From a virus, in IMG/VR virus record IMGVR_UViG_3300039002_000009, positions 1 to 60,263 of that record: a stretch of 60,263 nucleotides of DNA; one strand, written 5' to 3'. Numbering within the stretch: position 1 is the stretch's first letter; every line of letters starts with the position of its first letter. A program made the position numbers and the translations under genes. The notes under the pieces are model-generated. The model worked only from the letters and a program-made list of their open reading frames with translations, was not told the origin of the DNA and did no database searches. Below are positions 1 to 6,597 of the stretch, one piece after another.

Positions 1-87
1 GCCCACGCAGCAGCCCACGCAGCAGCCCTCGCAGCAGCCCCCGCAGCAGCCCTCGCAGCAGCCCCCGCAGCAGCCCCCGCAGCAGCC
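1..87 (-). repeat. 12-nt coding tandem repeat at the left edge (AAAX array)
   Basis: Seven uninterrupted 12-nt units fill 1-84, followed by three more matching bases. On the plus strand each unit is GCCCNCGCAGCA; only N changes, reading A, A, T, C, T, C, C. On the coding (minus) strand this is GCT GCT GCG followed by TGG, AGG or GGG, giving Trp, Arg or Gly. The array is cut by the window edge, so its true length is unknown. Confidence 0.95.
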
Positions 88-377
88 ATTCCTTCTCGGG
101 TGGCCTCGCCCGTGGCAAAACGTCTGGCAATCTCAATCGCCTGTTTGGGCCGATCTTCTCCAGCAGGGACCAAATGCAAAACGGCCTCGGCAAAATCACA
201 GGCTATAAGACGCAAACGAGAGTCATTTTTGTCTATAGTGGTCCGGGCGAGGAGCCAGATCATCCAATCGGAGCGATGGCAGTTCGTCCATGCTGTTTGG
301 AGATCGGGTTGGGTGGAGGCCCAATTACGAGCTTCCTCACATGCGTTGAGATGGGAGAGGATTGTTTTGAGTTTCAT
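1..377 (-). CDS. Imm5-like protein with C-terminal Ala-Ala-Ala-X repeats (3' end missing)
   Basis: Leftward gene that runs off the left edge; 125 residues are visible and no stop is reached. The first ~95 residues are compact and Trp/Cys-rich, with motifs NACEEARNW, AWTNCHRSDWMIWLLAR and DRPKQAIEIARR. I recognise these from proteins annotated as putative immunity (Imm5-like) proteins; their biochemical role is not established. From about residue 97 the protein becomes a four-residue repeat AAAX with X = G, G, R, G, R, W, W, encoded by a 12-nt DNA repeat. The ATG at 375-377 follows the stop of the upstream gene by 7 nt, and its ribosome binding site is weak, so translational coupling is likely. 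Family call moderate; repeat certain. Confidence 0.75.
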   Translation of the reverse strand, partial: MKLKTILSHLNACEEARNWASTQPDLQTAWTNCHRSDWMIWLLARTTIDKNDSRLRLIACDFAEAVLHLVPAGEDRPKQAIEIARRFATGEATREGMAAAGAAAGAAARAAAGAAARAAAWAAAW

Positions 378-384
378 AAGTGGC

Positions 385-816
385 CTACGCTTTCGTAATA
401 TGGATGAGGGTTCCTGATTTGGAGTCATAGGTTCGAATACGGAGGCCAATGGCTGAGCCGATGGATTTCATGGACTGTTCGCCACTCATACCTTGCAAAT
501 AGATATCTCCCTCGCCTCTGCATACTCCATAGAAGTCTGGAAAGTGAGCGAAACGGCCGTTGATTTCAATCTTGATATCAGGATCCGAAAAGAACGCGCG
601 TAATTCATTTTGCCAGAGGTTTTCGAGGATCTGGGCAATGGCGCATCCAATGCGATCAAAGCCACATCCGCCAATGGCAAAAATACGTTTCTCGCGGTCA
701 TAGACCTGTAAGGACATGCCAGTCCGCGAAGGGATGCACTCCAGGATGATCGGGCGAGGATCCGGGAAGGCGATCCAATCCTTCAGATAAGCGTAACTGA
801 CAGGGTGCGTGGCCAT
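385..816 (-). CDS. hypothetical protein, 143 aa
   Basis: I do not recognise this family. The frame is open further upstream to 876, but the start at 816 is preferred because AAGGAG (complement of 825-830) lies 8 nt before it. The product is a soluble mixed alpha/beta protein with a central motif IFAIGGCGFDRIGCAIAQIL and no signal peptide or membrane segment. It ends 8 nt before the Imm5-like gene starts, so the two are probably co-translated. Confidence 0.7.
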   Translation of the reverse strand: MATHPVSYAYLKDWIAFPDPRPIILECIPSRTGMSLQVYDREKRIFAIGGCGFDRIGCAIAQILENLWQNELRAFFSDPDIKIEINGRFAHFPDFYGVCRGEGDIYLQGMSGEQSMKSIGSAIGLRIRTYDSKSGTLIHITKA

Positions 817-882
817 AGGCCGAACTCCTTTTTGTGCCTGCGATAGTGCAGGATGGAAAGCCCGCAGGCCCTCCACTCTGGA

Positions 883-1383
883 CTAGATATCCTTCGAATG
901 ATCAGCATCGGCGCCTAGAAACGGCACGATAGCCATTTGTGGGTTATAGAGGACGAAGATGGGCAGATTATTCAAGGCATCATACATGACAAAGACCGGC
1001 ACTTCCTCAGATGTTTGTGGATCGAGAATGACCATATATTTTGCGGTATAAGACTCTTCGTCCATCTTGAAGGTATGTGTCTTGAGCAACTGGCCATCCT
1101 TGAAAGGATCTTCCTTGGCCTCTTCCATGCCAAAAGCGAGTTTCACGTGATTCATGCCGATCGCGAGGAGATGTCCATGATCGTTGTAGAGAAAGAGGAG
1201 GTCCTGAAATCTGCGCAAGGTGTATTCGCGGCCATAGATCTTTGCGATCTTGATGGTCTCACCCTGTGTTAACGCTACGTAGTTGAGTTGTTGAACCTGG
1301 ATCGTAAGTCCTGGTGTAGGGCTAGGCAGCGGCGCTGATGTCAGCATGGTCAGGGTCGCTGCCAGGATGAAACCTCGCAGCAT
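883..1383 (-). CDS. secreted or periplasmic hypothetical protein, 166 aa
   Basis: The N-terminus reads as a Sec signal: MLRGF, a hydrophobic stretch (residues 5-17), then a Ser/Pro-rich region with a likely cleavage site near residue 17-20. The rest is soluble and rich in Tyr, Asp and Phe. A strong AAGGAG lies 7 nt before ATG. I recognise no family. A secreted product in a phage leftward arm could act in the host envelope, but that is inference. Confidence 0.75.
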   Translation of the reverse strand: MLRGFILAATLTMLTSAPLPSPTPGLTIQVQQLNYVALTQGETIKIAKIYGREYTLRRFQDLLFLYNDHGHLLAIGMNHVKLAFGMEEAKEDPFKDGQLLKTHTFKMDEESYTAKYMVILDPQTSEEVPVFVMYDALNNLPIFVLYNPQMAIVPFLGADADHSKDI

Positions 1384-1465
1384 AAAGCATCTCCTTAGAG
1401 AGGGTCTCCGAAATTGGAGAAGGTAAATCGTAATCGTAGGGATTATCGATGGGATCGGGATCCAT
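1322..1465 (-). CDS. possible small protein, 47 aa, overlapping the next gene
   Basis: Short frame with a strong GGGAGG 6 nt before ATG at 1463-1465. It encodes an acidic N-terminus (MDPDPIDNPYDYDLPSP) and overlaps the first 62 nt of the secreted-protein gene in another frame. The ribosome binding site is the main argument; the large overlap argues against. It may be a leader whose translation opens the start at 1383. Confidence 0.35.
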   Translation of the reverse strand: MDPDPIDNPYDYDLPSPISETLSKEMLYAARFHPGSDPDHADISAAA

Positions 1466-1486
1466 GATGACCTCCCGCGTTAGGTG

Positions 1487-1518
1487 TTAACCGCAGAGCC
1501 CGAAGGCTCTGGCGTTAG
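1487..1518 (-). terminator. stable hairpin with UUCG-type loop between small genes
   Basis: TAACCGCAGAGCC and GGCTCTGGCGTTA pair with one mismatch around CGAA; on the minus strand the loop is a C(UUCG)G tetraloop. It sits directly after the stop at 1522. No T-run follows, so an mRNA-stabilising or processing hairpin is more likely than a full intrinsic terminator. Confidence 0.5.
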
Positions 1519-1521
1519 CAT

Positions 1522-1713
1522 CTAGGAAAGGCGCTCCCCATAAATGGCCAGGAAGTTTTCAGATTTGCGCCACAGATGGAAGTCTGGCCGGCCTCCCACG
1601 TAGCGATAACGCACCTGATGTTCCTTGTCGTTGAATTCCAGGACTTCGACGATGGGACGTGTTCCCATCGGACCTGGCTCAACGAAGCGATAGCGGCTTC
1701 CGACTTTGATCAT
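1522..1713 (-). CDS. hypothetical protein, 63 aa
   Basis: Small soluble basic protein, MIKVGSRYRFVEPG..., with alternating beta-type residues (VGSRYRFVE, VRYRYVGG) that suggest a small beta barrel resembling KOW/SH3-like folds; this is inference from pattern only. AAGGAT lies 6-7 nt before ATG. Its start overlaps the stop of the upstream gene by 4 nt, so the two are translationally coupled. Confidence 0.65.
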   Translation of the reverse strand: MIKVGSRYRFVEPGPMGTRPIVEVLEFNDKEHQVRYRYVGGRPDFHLWRKSENFLAIYGERLS

Positions 1714-2015
1714 GGCTGGATCCTTTCTGTGTGTTTGACGAATCGATTGTCTTCCGCGATATCACAGCAAGCGAGCCAAAGGAGACGCTTAAGATTTGGT
1801 TGATGATCCTGCATTTCGTGGTCTTCCCAAGCTCCATATTCGCTGAGGACCGTTTTGACGGTCTCCGGGTCCAACTTGTCTAGTTGGCGGCGAATGGATG
1901 GTTTCTCCATAAGTACCAATACGTCCAATTCACAATCTCCTTGATGACTACATGAGCGAGCATCACGGAGTTTGATGTTTAATTCAATCCGGCCTAGAGA
2001 TTCATACCAAATCAT
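1710..2015 (-). CDS. hypothetical protein, 101 aa
   Basis: Soluble protein, Cys/Asp/Leu-rich, with an alpha-helical C-terminal half (DPETVKTVLSEYGAWEDHE...RLLWLACCD). No known family recognised. A perfect AAGGAG sits 6 nt upstream of ATG, and the gene is coupled to the one downstream through a 4-nt overlap. Confidence 0.7.
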   Translation of the reverse strand: MIWYESLGRIELNIKLRDARSCSHQGDCELDVLVLMEKPSIRRQLDKLDPETVKTVLSEYGAWEDHEMQDHQPNLKRLLWLACCDIAEDNRFVKHTERIQP

Positions 2016-2076
2016 CGGATTCTCCTTGGTTGGTTTTCACCGTAAGGGCCATAGCCCCTGACGTGAGGATCAATGG

Positions 2077-2271
2077 CTATGCATATACGTCTCGGATGCC
2101 CTCCCATACGAGCTGGCCAGCTTCGCACACTCTGATAGCTAAGCGATGGAGTCCTGTGCCGATTTCGTCGCCACAAAGGTTAGCTGCGGCCTCAATATAG
2201 CCCTTCTCGGTGCTGGCTCTGGTTATTCGCATTGCGCTATTGGTTCCTGTGCTGATGTAGATGCGCTTCAT
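2077..2271 (-). CDS. hypothetical protein, 64 aa; first gene of the leftward block
   Basis: Small protein beginning MKRIYISTGTNSAMRITRAS, probably one beta-alpha-beta unit. GGGAGG lies 5 nt before ATG. It is the gene nearest the control region on the left side, so it is probably the first of the leftward transcript. No family recognised. Confidence 0.65.
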   Translation of the reverse strand: MKRIYISTGTNSAMRITRASTEKGYIEAAANLCGDEIGTGLHRLAIRVCEAGQLVWEGIRDVYA

Positions 2272-2580
2272 CTTGTCCTCCCGTGCTATCCCCTATAATG
2301 TATGATGGATGCCAAGATTAAAAATTTGCATCCCCAATGATATCAACACCGGATCCCTGAATAAACACACTGAGTGTCGCTATTGGTCAGTTTCGTGCGC
2401 CCATTACGTCACTTCTGGCCTCCATAGCGTCACCAAGCAATTTTTGCCTACTCACCCTAGTACATCTGTAACTATGTTATGTCTCAAAAAACCTAGATAA
2501 CTGGCGACAGCCAGTGCTCTGTCAGCCGGAGGCTGATACTCTTCTGCTATCCCATCACTTTAACTGTTAGCTCACACTTG

Positions 2581-2599
2581 AACTGTTCCCATAACAGTT
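2581..2599. promoter_or_regulatory. inverted repeat AACTGTT-N5-AACAGTT
   Basis: Perfect 7-bp arms at 2581-2587 and 2593-2599. A further half site AACTGTT occurs at 2562-2568. The geometry suits a dimeric repressor. No candidate regulator can be assigned from sequence alone. Confidence 0.45.
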
Positions 2600-2659
2600 T
2601 CCGGGATCTGCTGTGTCTTCTGTACAATTATACTATGACTATGCTCGCACCCTATACCA

Positions 2660-2677
2660 TGTCATATTTACATGACA
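2660..2677. promoter_or_regulatory. operator candidate 1, TGTCAT-N6-ATGACA
   Basis: Perfect 6-bp arms at 2660-2665 and 2672-2677 with a 6-bp AT-rich spacer. It lies where the -35 region of a promoter using TATAAT at 2686-2691 would be, so a bound protein would block or recruit polymerase. The same site recurs at 2729-2748, 70 bp away. Confidence 0.6.
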
Positions 2678-2685
2678 CACTGTCG

Positions 2686-2691
2686 TATAAT
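2686..2691 (+). promoter_or_regulatory. consensus -10 box TATAAT between the two operators
   Basis: Exact TATAAT. The bases 16-18 bp upstream do not resemble TTGACA, so this promoter would depend on an activator or a non-standard sigma factor. It is placed between two identical inverted repeats, which supports a regulated start site. Confidence 0.4.
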
Positions 2692-2728
2692 ACCTCGTCA
2701 TACCGTTATTGTGATGTATATCATTTGT

Positions 2729-2748
2729 GTGTCATGTTATTATGACAC
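2729..2748. promoter_or_regulatory. operator candidate 2, GTGTCAT-N6-ATGACAC
   Basis: Perfect 7-bp arms at 2729-2735 and 2742-2748 with the same 6-bp spacer as operator 1. The centres of the two operators are 70 bp apart. Same arms and same spacing twice is strong evidence of a binding site for one protein. Confidence 0.6.
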
Positions 2749-2981
2749 CTCATATTCCTCTTTCTTATACAGGGTCGCATAATACAGTATCTAAGGAGGG
2801 GTGATGCAGTATGAGACGTGGCGATGCAGTATGCGGCGCGGAGGAGGGGGAGCGGAGCACACGGGGCCACGCGATGATGCGGAATAATACGTAGGCATCG
2901 TTTGCCGTGTGGGTCGCGCACGGGGGGTATGCCCTGGGGAAATGGGTCGCGAGATTGCGCGAGGGAGGGGTACGATGCATC

Positions 2982-3077
2982 TCTCATTGAACCAAAAATT
3001 CAGAATTCAGGTCCGGGTATTTCGAGAATTTCAGAAAACAGTCCCTTTCTCATTGAGCGTGAATTTCAGATTTCATC
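2982..3077. repeat. direct repeats built on TCTCATTGA ... AATTTCAGA
   Basis: TCTCATTGA occurs at 2982-2990 and 3048-3056, each followed within about 10 nt by an AATT(T)CAGA element (2997-3004 and 3061-3070). Another copy, GAATTTCAGA, is at 3026-3035, and GGATTTCAGA is at 3275-3284. Such iterated short elements are seen at origins and operator clusters; the role here is open. Confidence 0.5.
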
Positions 3078-3094
3078 CAGGTTATTTTGCATTT

Positions 3095-3126
3095 TACCAA
3101 AAATCCCCCCGCATGAGGGGGGATTT
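3095..3126 (-). terminator. intrinsic terminator for leftward transcription
   Basis: Perfect 10-bp stem AAATCCCCCC / GGGGGGATTT with a 6-nt loop at 3101-3126. On the minus strand the stem is followed by a run of five T, the usual intrinsic terminator form; on the plus strand no T-run follows. It would end the transcript of the possible leftward gene at 3255-3524 or shield the control region. Confidence 0.6.
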
Positions 3127-3254
3127 AGTCATACGAGGGCAAAGCCCGAGTAGATCAGTAAACGACCGAGTGGGTCGAGGGGATAGGTTCCAACAGACAG
3201 AGTATCCCCCTTGGAGAATATTAGCGAAGGATACTCAAGTCTTTTAGGGACGTG

Positions 3255-3524
3255 TCAGAAGGACAGATTATTTCGGATTTCAGAAAAATCCTGAATCAGA
3301 CTCACGGTTCCGCGAGAGAGTCTGGGGGATTGCTCCCGTGTATCTGCGTAGTCGGAACGGTCAGTGGGAACTTGTCGTCCACACCACTTTGGCCCAGTCA
3401 GCCCTTCTGAAAGCCGAATGGGTTTCGCCTCACCAGGGGTCTTAGCCGTGGTCTTGGCTTCGTTGAAGATTTCCCCGCCGCATAACGCGGTGCTAAGGAG
3501 CGCGATGGGGTCCATGAGGAACAT
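3255..3524 (-). CDS. possible hypothetical protein, 89 aa
   Basis: Leftward open frame with a hydrophobic N-terminus (MDPIALLSTALCGG) and a polar remainder. The ribosome binding site is weak (AGAGGA). In its favour is the intrinsic terminator about 130 nt past its stop on the same strand. Against it, nothing resembles a known family and competing frames on the plus strand are also open. Treat as tentative. Confidence 0.3.
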   Translation of the reverse strand: MFLMDPIALLSTALCGGEIFNEAKTTAKTPGEAKPIRLSEGLTGPKWCGRQVPTDRSDYADTREQSPRLSRGTVSLIQDFSEIRNNLSF

Positions 3525-3558
3525 CGAGGGGGTCCTCTATCGCGGCCACTTGGGTCGC

Positions 3559-3660
3559 TTGACCCCAAGACTAAGACACTTGACCCCTCCCCGCAATACC
3601 ATTCGTTACGATACATCTTATTACGAGGTATTGACAGCCGGTGGGAATGTTCCACCATTA
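3559..3660 (+). promoter_or_regulatory. rightward promoter region of the early small-gene operon
   Basis: Three -35-like boxes occur: TTGACC at 3559-3564 and 3580-3585, and an exact TTGACA at 3631-3636. None has a good TATAAT at standard spacing. GGTGGGAA/TTCCACC (about 3640-3656) forms a near-palindrome where a -10 would lie after the last box. This suggests a regulated, not a strong constitutive, start for the genes from 3677 onward. Confidence 0.35.
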
Positions 3661-3676
3661 GACGCAGGTGGTGATT

Positions 3677-3871
3677 ATGAAATCCAAGATTAAAAAAACC
3701 CTTGAGCCTCGGAAGGTAGATTCCAAGCGGCGTATCATCCTCCCCGACTCTTTCGCTAGTCCTGGGGATGTTGTCCGCATTCAGCAGCCGACGGCTAATA
3801 GGATCATTATCAATCGGGTGAGGGTCAAACTTGTCCTTATCGACAAGGACCAGGGAGATAGTCGTGGCTAA
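3677..3871 (+). CDS. AbrB/SpoVT-like DNA-binding protein, 64 aa
   Basis: The short chain contains KVDSKRRIILPDSF...GDVVRIQQ, the pattern of the swapped-hairpin AbrB/SpoVT domain used by transition-state regulators and antitoxins. The domain covers nearly the whole protein. AGGTGG lies 5 nt before ATG; an in-frame GTG at 3668 is less well placed. As the first rightward gene next to the control region it is a good candidate for an operator-binding regulator of this phage. No toxin gene is adjacent. Confidence 0.65.
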   Translation: MKSKIKKTLEPRKVDSKRRIILPDSFASPGDVVRIQQPTANRIIINRVRVKLVLIDKDQGDSRG

Positions 3872-4157
3872 CATTGATATCCCGATCATCCAGAACAACA
3901 TGATCAAGGAGGCGGCCAAGGTTTCGATTTGGCATCAGCTCTTATCCATGGCTAATGCCAAGGGGTTCAAAAAGGGTTGGGCAGCTCACCAATTCATGGA
4001 GATCTTTGGTGATTATCCAAAGGGTATTCCGGACGGCATAGAACCGGTAACCCCTTCAATGAGGGCATGGTTTAGGGCCAAGGCCGAGGAGTGGCACGAG
4101 TCGCAACATGATCGAATCCCAAAAGGCGAGAAGAGCGATGAAGGAAGCCAAGCTTGA
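3864..4157 (+). CDS. hypothetical protein resembling a helicase C-terminal tail domain, 97 aa
   Basis: The GTG start at 3864 is chosen because GGGAG precedes it by 6 nt. The central motif GFKKGWAAHQFMEIFGDYP resembles the tail found at the end of some phage DEAD/DEAH helicases, but here it stands alone without ATPase motifs. It could be a detached DNA-binding accessory domain. Overlaps the AbrB-like gene by 8 nt. Confidence 0.6.
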   Translation: MANIDIPIIQNNMIKEAAKVSIWHQLLSMANAKGFKKGWAAHQFMEIFGDYPKGIPDGIEPVTPSMRAWFRAKAEEWHESQHDRIPKGEKSDEGSQA

Positions 4158-4174
4158 CCGGAAAGGACCTTGTG

Positions 4175-4594
4175 ATGATAGCCATCGATTACTGTTACAG
4201 GCATCAAGTGTGGAAATTATATGGAGCTTCCTGCCCGATGTGTGACCGAGAAATATCTTCTCATCCAAAACCAAGGCTTTGCAAGAGCAGGGATAGACAT
4301 GGGAATCATTGCTGCCTCCATGCTCTAGAGCAGACTGATTTTTGTAGACGTCATCAACCAAGGGAGAAGAATATGTCGACTAACTCTAGACCGAAAAGTG
4401 TCTATACTGAGGAAGAATGGTTTATTAAACAATGGGAAAAGGTCCACGATGTATTTTTAAATATGCCCGAATCTAAAGCTAAAACAGTTTGGAGGGAGGT
4501 TGGTAGGTATCACGGGGATCTTGATTATTGGGCGGAGGTTGCGAAATATCTCGTGAGTCTCATCCCTGATGAAGTCGTAAAGGACAACCCATGA
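4175..4594 (+). CDS. Cys/His-rich hypothetical protein, 139 aa
   Basis: The N-terminal half has a CPMC pair and further Cys/His residues (CKSR, CCLHALE, CRRHQ) able to bind zinc. The C-terminal half (EEEWFIKQWEKVHDVFLN...) is helical. An internal ATG at 4373 has its own good ribosome binding site (GGGAGAAGAAT), so a shorter second product from the C-terminal half is possible. No family recognised. Confidence 0.6.
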   Translation: MIAIDYCYRHQVWKLYGASCPMCDREISSHPKPRLCKSRDRHGNHCCLHALEQTDFCRRHQPREKNMSTNSRPKSVYTEEEWFIKQWEKVHDVFLNMPESKAKTVWREVGRYHGDLDYWAEVAKYLVSLIPDEVVKDNP

Positions 4595-4878
4595 GATCCC
4601 AAGTGCCTCCTGAGCTTCGAGCTGAACTTTGTTTCATAGCCGCAGGGGTGATGCTAGTCCCATTCTTGTGGATCATTCACCCTGGATCAGAAGTCCATCA
4701 CTGGTTCCGTATCGCATGGTGGATCTGTATGGCCATCGTCGCTATTGTAATCTACCGATTGAAACCATGGGACAACATCATCGGATCCATCTTTTGTATT
4801 ATCTTTGGTCCCATCACCCTGCTTACACTTCTTCTCTTCCGACTCACCTTGAGATGGGGGTCAACTCATGAGACTTGA
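4591..4878 (+). CDS. small membrane protein, 95 aa
   Basis: Three hydrophobic segments are visible (about residues 12-28, 38-56 and 63-84), separated by short charged loops, so an inner-membrane protein is expected. Its start overlaps the previous stop by 4 nt (ATGA). No homologue recognised. Confidence 0.65.
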   Translation: MRSQVPPELRAELCFIAAGVMLVPFLWIIHPGSEVHHWFRIAWWICMAIVAIVIYRLKPWDNIIGSIFCIIFGPITLLTLLLFRLTLRWGSTHET

Positions 4879-5227
4879 AAAGCAAATCACAGTCGTTCGT
4901 TGTCCATGGAATGGATCCGTGGATCTTCGTTATGGGGAATCAGCCGGGGGCAACAAATGGTCCGCTGCCACCAACCTTATCATGGCGACCGTGGAAGATG
5001 GTGAACGCGTCCCCGCCTTCCTGACCCTTGATCGTGATGTTGCCCAACAACTTATCGATGGACTCTATGCCTGCGGATTCCGACCTTCAGGAGAGGTGGA
5101 ATCAGTCGGTCACCTTGCTGCGGTGAAGTACCACCTGGAGGACATGCGCACGTTAGCTTTCCATGCTCTTGGGAAATTACAAAAACCCTCAGAGAAGTTT
5201 GTGTGGCCAAACGGACCAAAGGCATAA
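4868..5227 (+). CDS. hypothetical protein, 119 aa
   Basis: Soluble protein. The central part (FLTLDRDVAQQLIDGLYACGFRP) is followed by a helix (KYHLEDMRTLAFHALGK). This organisation is common among small phage early proteins of unknown role. Starts 11 nt inside the end of the membrane-protein gene. Confidence 0.65.
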   Translation: MRLEKQITVVRCPWNGSVDLRYGESAGGNKWSAATNLIMATVEDGERVPAFLTLDRDVAQQLIDGLYACGFRPSGEVESVGHLAAVKYHLEDMRTLAFHALGKLQKPSEKFVWPNGPKA

Positions 5228-5229
5228 CC

Positions 5230-5400
5230 ATGACCAAGATTCTCTGCTACGAGTGTCCCACCTGTGGCTTCATGGTCTCCAGAAGGGAATACGAAGGCAC
5301 CGTCTGCTCTCCTGATTGCCACTGTGGTACACCTTGGTTTGAGTTCGTCCCTGTGTTTGGAGAAGAGAAACAACATGATCTCCTGAAAGGAGAGACCTAA
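5230..5400 (+). CDS. zinc-ribbon-like small protein, 56 aa
   Basis: Two metal-binding knuckles are visible: CYECPTCG and CSPDCHCG. ATG at 5230 follows AAAGG and comes 2 nt after the previous stop. Likely a small nucleic-acid- or protein-binding zinc ribbon; exact role unknown. Confidence 0.65.
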   Translation: MTKILCYECPTCGFMVSRREYEGTVCSPDCHCGTPWFEFVPVFGEEKQHDLLKGET

Positions 5401-5802
5401 ATGACCTACATCCTGCGTTGCAATCGGTGCAGCAAAGAAATCGAGACCAAGCCTCACACGGCTGACACTCCAGATGGGTGGCTCTGGATCGAGCAAGATG
5501 TATACCTCTGCCCTGATTGCCGAAAGATCGTGATGGGATGGATCGATCGCAAGAGTCCTCTCCCAGATGAGAACAAGATCAACATCGTCCTGGTCTCATG
5601 GAAGGGGGAACACTCGGAGGGCGTTATCCCCGCCACTGACAAAACCTTCGAGGCCGACTCTAGTGGCATCCTTCTTGTCCATATCCCACACGTTCTCTAC
5701 CCTCCATCCACCTCCGGCCTTTCCTCCGAGAGAATGGAACAAGTCCTTAAGGTGATTGGGGCGGCGGTACGTGTGGGTCTCCACTTAGAGGACGAACTAT
5801 GA
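5401..5802 (+). CDS. zinc-binding hypothetical protein, 133 aa
   Basis: CNRC near residue 7 and CPDC near residue 37 form a probable four-cysteine zinc site. The remainder is a mixed fold without recognised motifs. AAAGGAGAG precedes the ATG, which directly abuts the previous stop. Consecutive zinc-ribbon genes suggest duplication or a shared early role. Confidence 0.65.
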   Translation: MTYILRCNRCSKEIETKPHTADTPDGWLWIEQDVYLCPDCRKIVMGWIDRKSPLPDENKINIVLVSWKGEHSEGVIPATDKTFEADSSGILLVHIPHVLYPPSTSGLSSERMEQVLKVIGAAVRVGLHLEDEL

Positions 5803-5948
5803 ACACCCAACAGCGAGTTGACATGTGGTGTGCCATCTTCCTTCTCCTGGGGCTCATGGCCGGTCTTGGTGCAGCGTTCATGACCTCATCCTGCCGCGTC
5901 CCCGCCGTGGCTGAACACCCTGTGAAACCTCAAATCATTCGAGTCTAA
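5799..5948 (+). CDS. small single-pass membrane protein, 49 aa
   Basis: MNTQQRVDMWC is followed by a hydrophobic segment (residues 12-29) and a short polar tail. ATGA overlap with the previous gene supports it. Could be a small regulator or part of an early envelope function; nothing identifies it. Confidence 0.55.
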   Translation: MNTQQRVDMWCAIFLLLGLMAGLGAAFMTSSCRVPAVAEHPVKPQIIRV

Positions 5949-5957
5949 GGAGAAGGT

Positions 5958-6122
5958 ATGAAAACCAAACTTGGTCTTCCTGGTCTTGCCGCAGTCATGG
6001 TTATTGCCGCTGGTGCTGTTGCCTATTCGTGCCGCAATATATTTGCCGTGGTGATGTTAATAGTGGCTATCGCCCTCATCGCGTTTTTCTCCACTCTTGC
6101 CATTATCGTCACGGATATCTGA
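5958..6122 (+). CDS. small two-pass membrane protein, 54 aa
   Basis: Two hydrophobic helices (about residues 6-24 and 28-52) joined by a YSCRN turn. GGAGAAGGT sits immediately before ATG. Its stop overlaps the next start (TGATG). Confidence 0.6.
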   Translation: MKTKLGLPGLAAVMVIAAGAVAYSCRNIFAVVMLIVAIALIAFFSTLAIIVTDI

Positions 6123-6355
6123 TGACCCCATCCGATACTTACTGTTATGCCACTCCAATAGAGATCATTAAGCATGAAAGCGATTTTGTGTATCGCGCTC
6201 GATGTATGGTCTTCATTGGTAACTTAGCTGCATATGCCATGAAGTATTTCGAATTACCCTTTCCGGGGAAAGTGTTTACCGAGGCCCTTGAGAATCGTCT
6301 TCAAGTGGAGTGTATTCGTGTCATGGCCCGAGAATTGGCTAAGGAGAACTCATGA
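6122..6355 (+). CDS. hypothetical protein, 77 aa
   Basis: Soluble mixed protein beginning MTPSDTYCYATPIEIIKH. The start at 6122 overlaps the previous stop; the frame is open further upstream but without a ribosome binding site. No family recognised. Confidence 0.6.
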   Translation: MTPSDTYCYATPIEIIKHESDFVYRARCMVFIGNLAAYAMKYFELPFPGKVFTEALENRLQVECIRVMARELAKENS

Positions 6356-6597
6356 TCCAACCCGATGAACACAACGTCCCCGGCAGGAAGATCCCTGATC
6401 AAACCGTGGAGCTAACCAATGAACAGGCTCATCGAATAGCGAATATGGCAATACTTCAGTATCTAAGCCGATGGGCCTATCCGACAAGCAAAGGAGCCTA
6501 TAGCCTCCCTGGAACATTGAATCTACAATCCGCTATCGAAGATGCCATTGGCGAGCATCCTGGAGGCGATCCATATCCCCTAAAGGAGAAACGATAA
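6352..6597 (+). CDS. hypothetical protein, 81 aa
   Basis: Helical, polar protein (LTNEQAHRIANMAILQYLSRW). Start overlaps the preceding stop by 4 nt and its own stop shares a base with the next ATG. No recognised domain. Confidence 0.6.
   Translation: MIQPDEHNVPGRKIPDQTVELTNEQAHRIANMAILQYLSRWAYPTSKGAYSLPGTLNLQSAIEDAIGEHPGGDPYPLKEKR

Larger units (their letters stand above)
2272..3254. other. divergent control region, mostly non-coding
   Basis: This ~1 kb stretch separates leftward genes (ending 2271) from the rightward genes that begin at 3677. No convincing gene lies in it. Its 2280-2760 part is AT-rich and holds a TATAAT at 2686-2691, two matching inverted repeats flanking that box, another inverted repeat at 2581-2599, and small hairpins near 2501-2535 (CTGGC/GCCAG and TCAGCC/GGCTGA). 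From 2800 to 2960 the composition turns sharply GC/purine-rich. The part from 2982 to 3285 carries direct repeats built on AATTTCAGA. The whole reads as a switch region, possibly also a replication origin. Confidence 0.6.

Noticed and set aside
1-87. Possible CRISPR array at the left edge
   Set aside because: Units are 12 nt, adjoining, without spacers, and keep an open frame; this is a coding tandem repeat.
100-417. Rightward open frame of 105 aa across the left-edge gene
   Set aside because: It has no ribosome binding site, an odd amino-acid make-up, and lies opposite the well-supported Imm5-like gene.
2803-2883. Short rightward frame (27 aa) after TAAGGAGGGG
   Set aside because: Good ribosome binding site, but the product is a purine-run artefact (Gly-rich) and ends quickly; listed only as part of the control region.
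3364-3693. Rightward 109-aa frame before the AbrB-like gene
   Set aside because: No ribosome binding site, runs through promoter-like repeats and overlaps the better-supported start at 3677.
3677-4157. Toxin-antitoxin pair formed by the AbrB-like gene and its neighbour
   Set aside because: The neighbour has no toxin motif and resembles a helicase tail domain; toxin genes usually follow with a recognisable nuclease or PIN fold.
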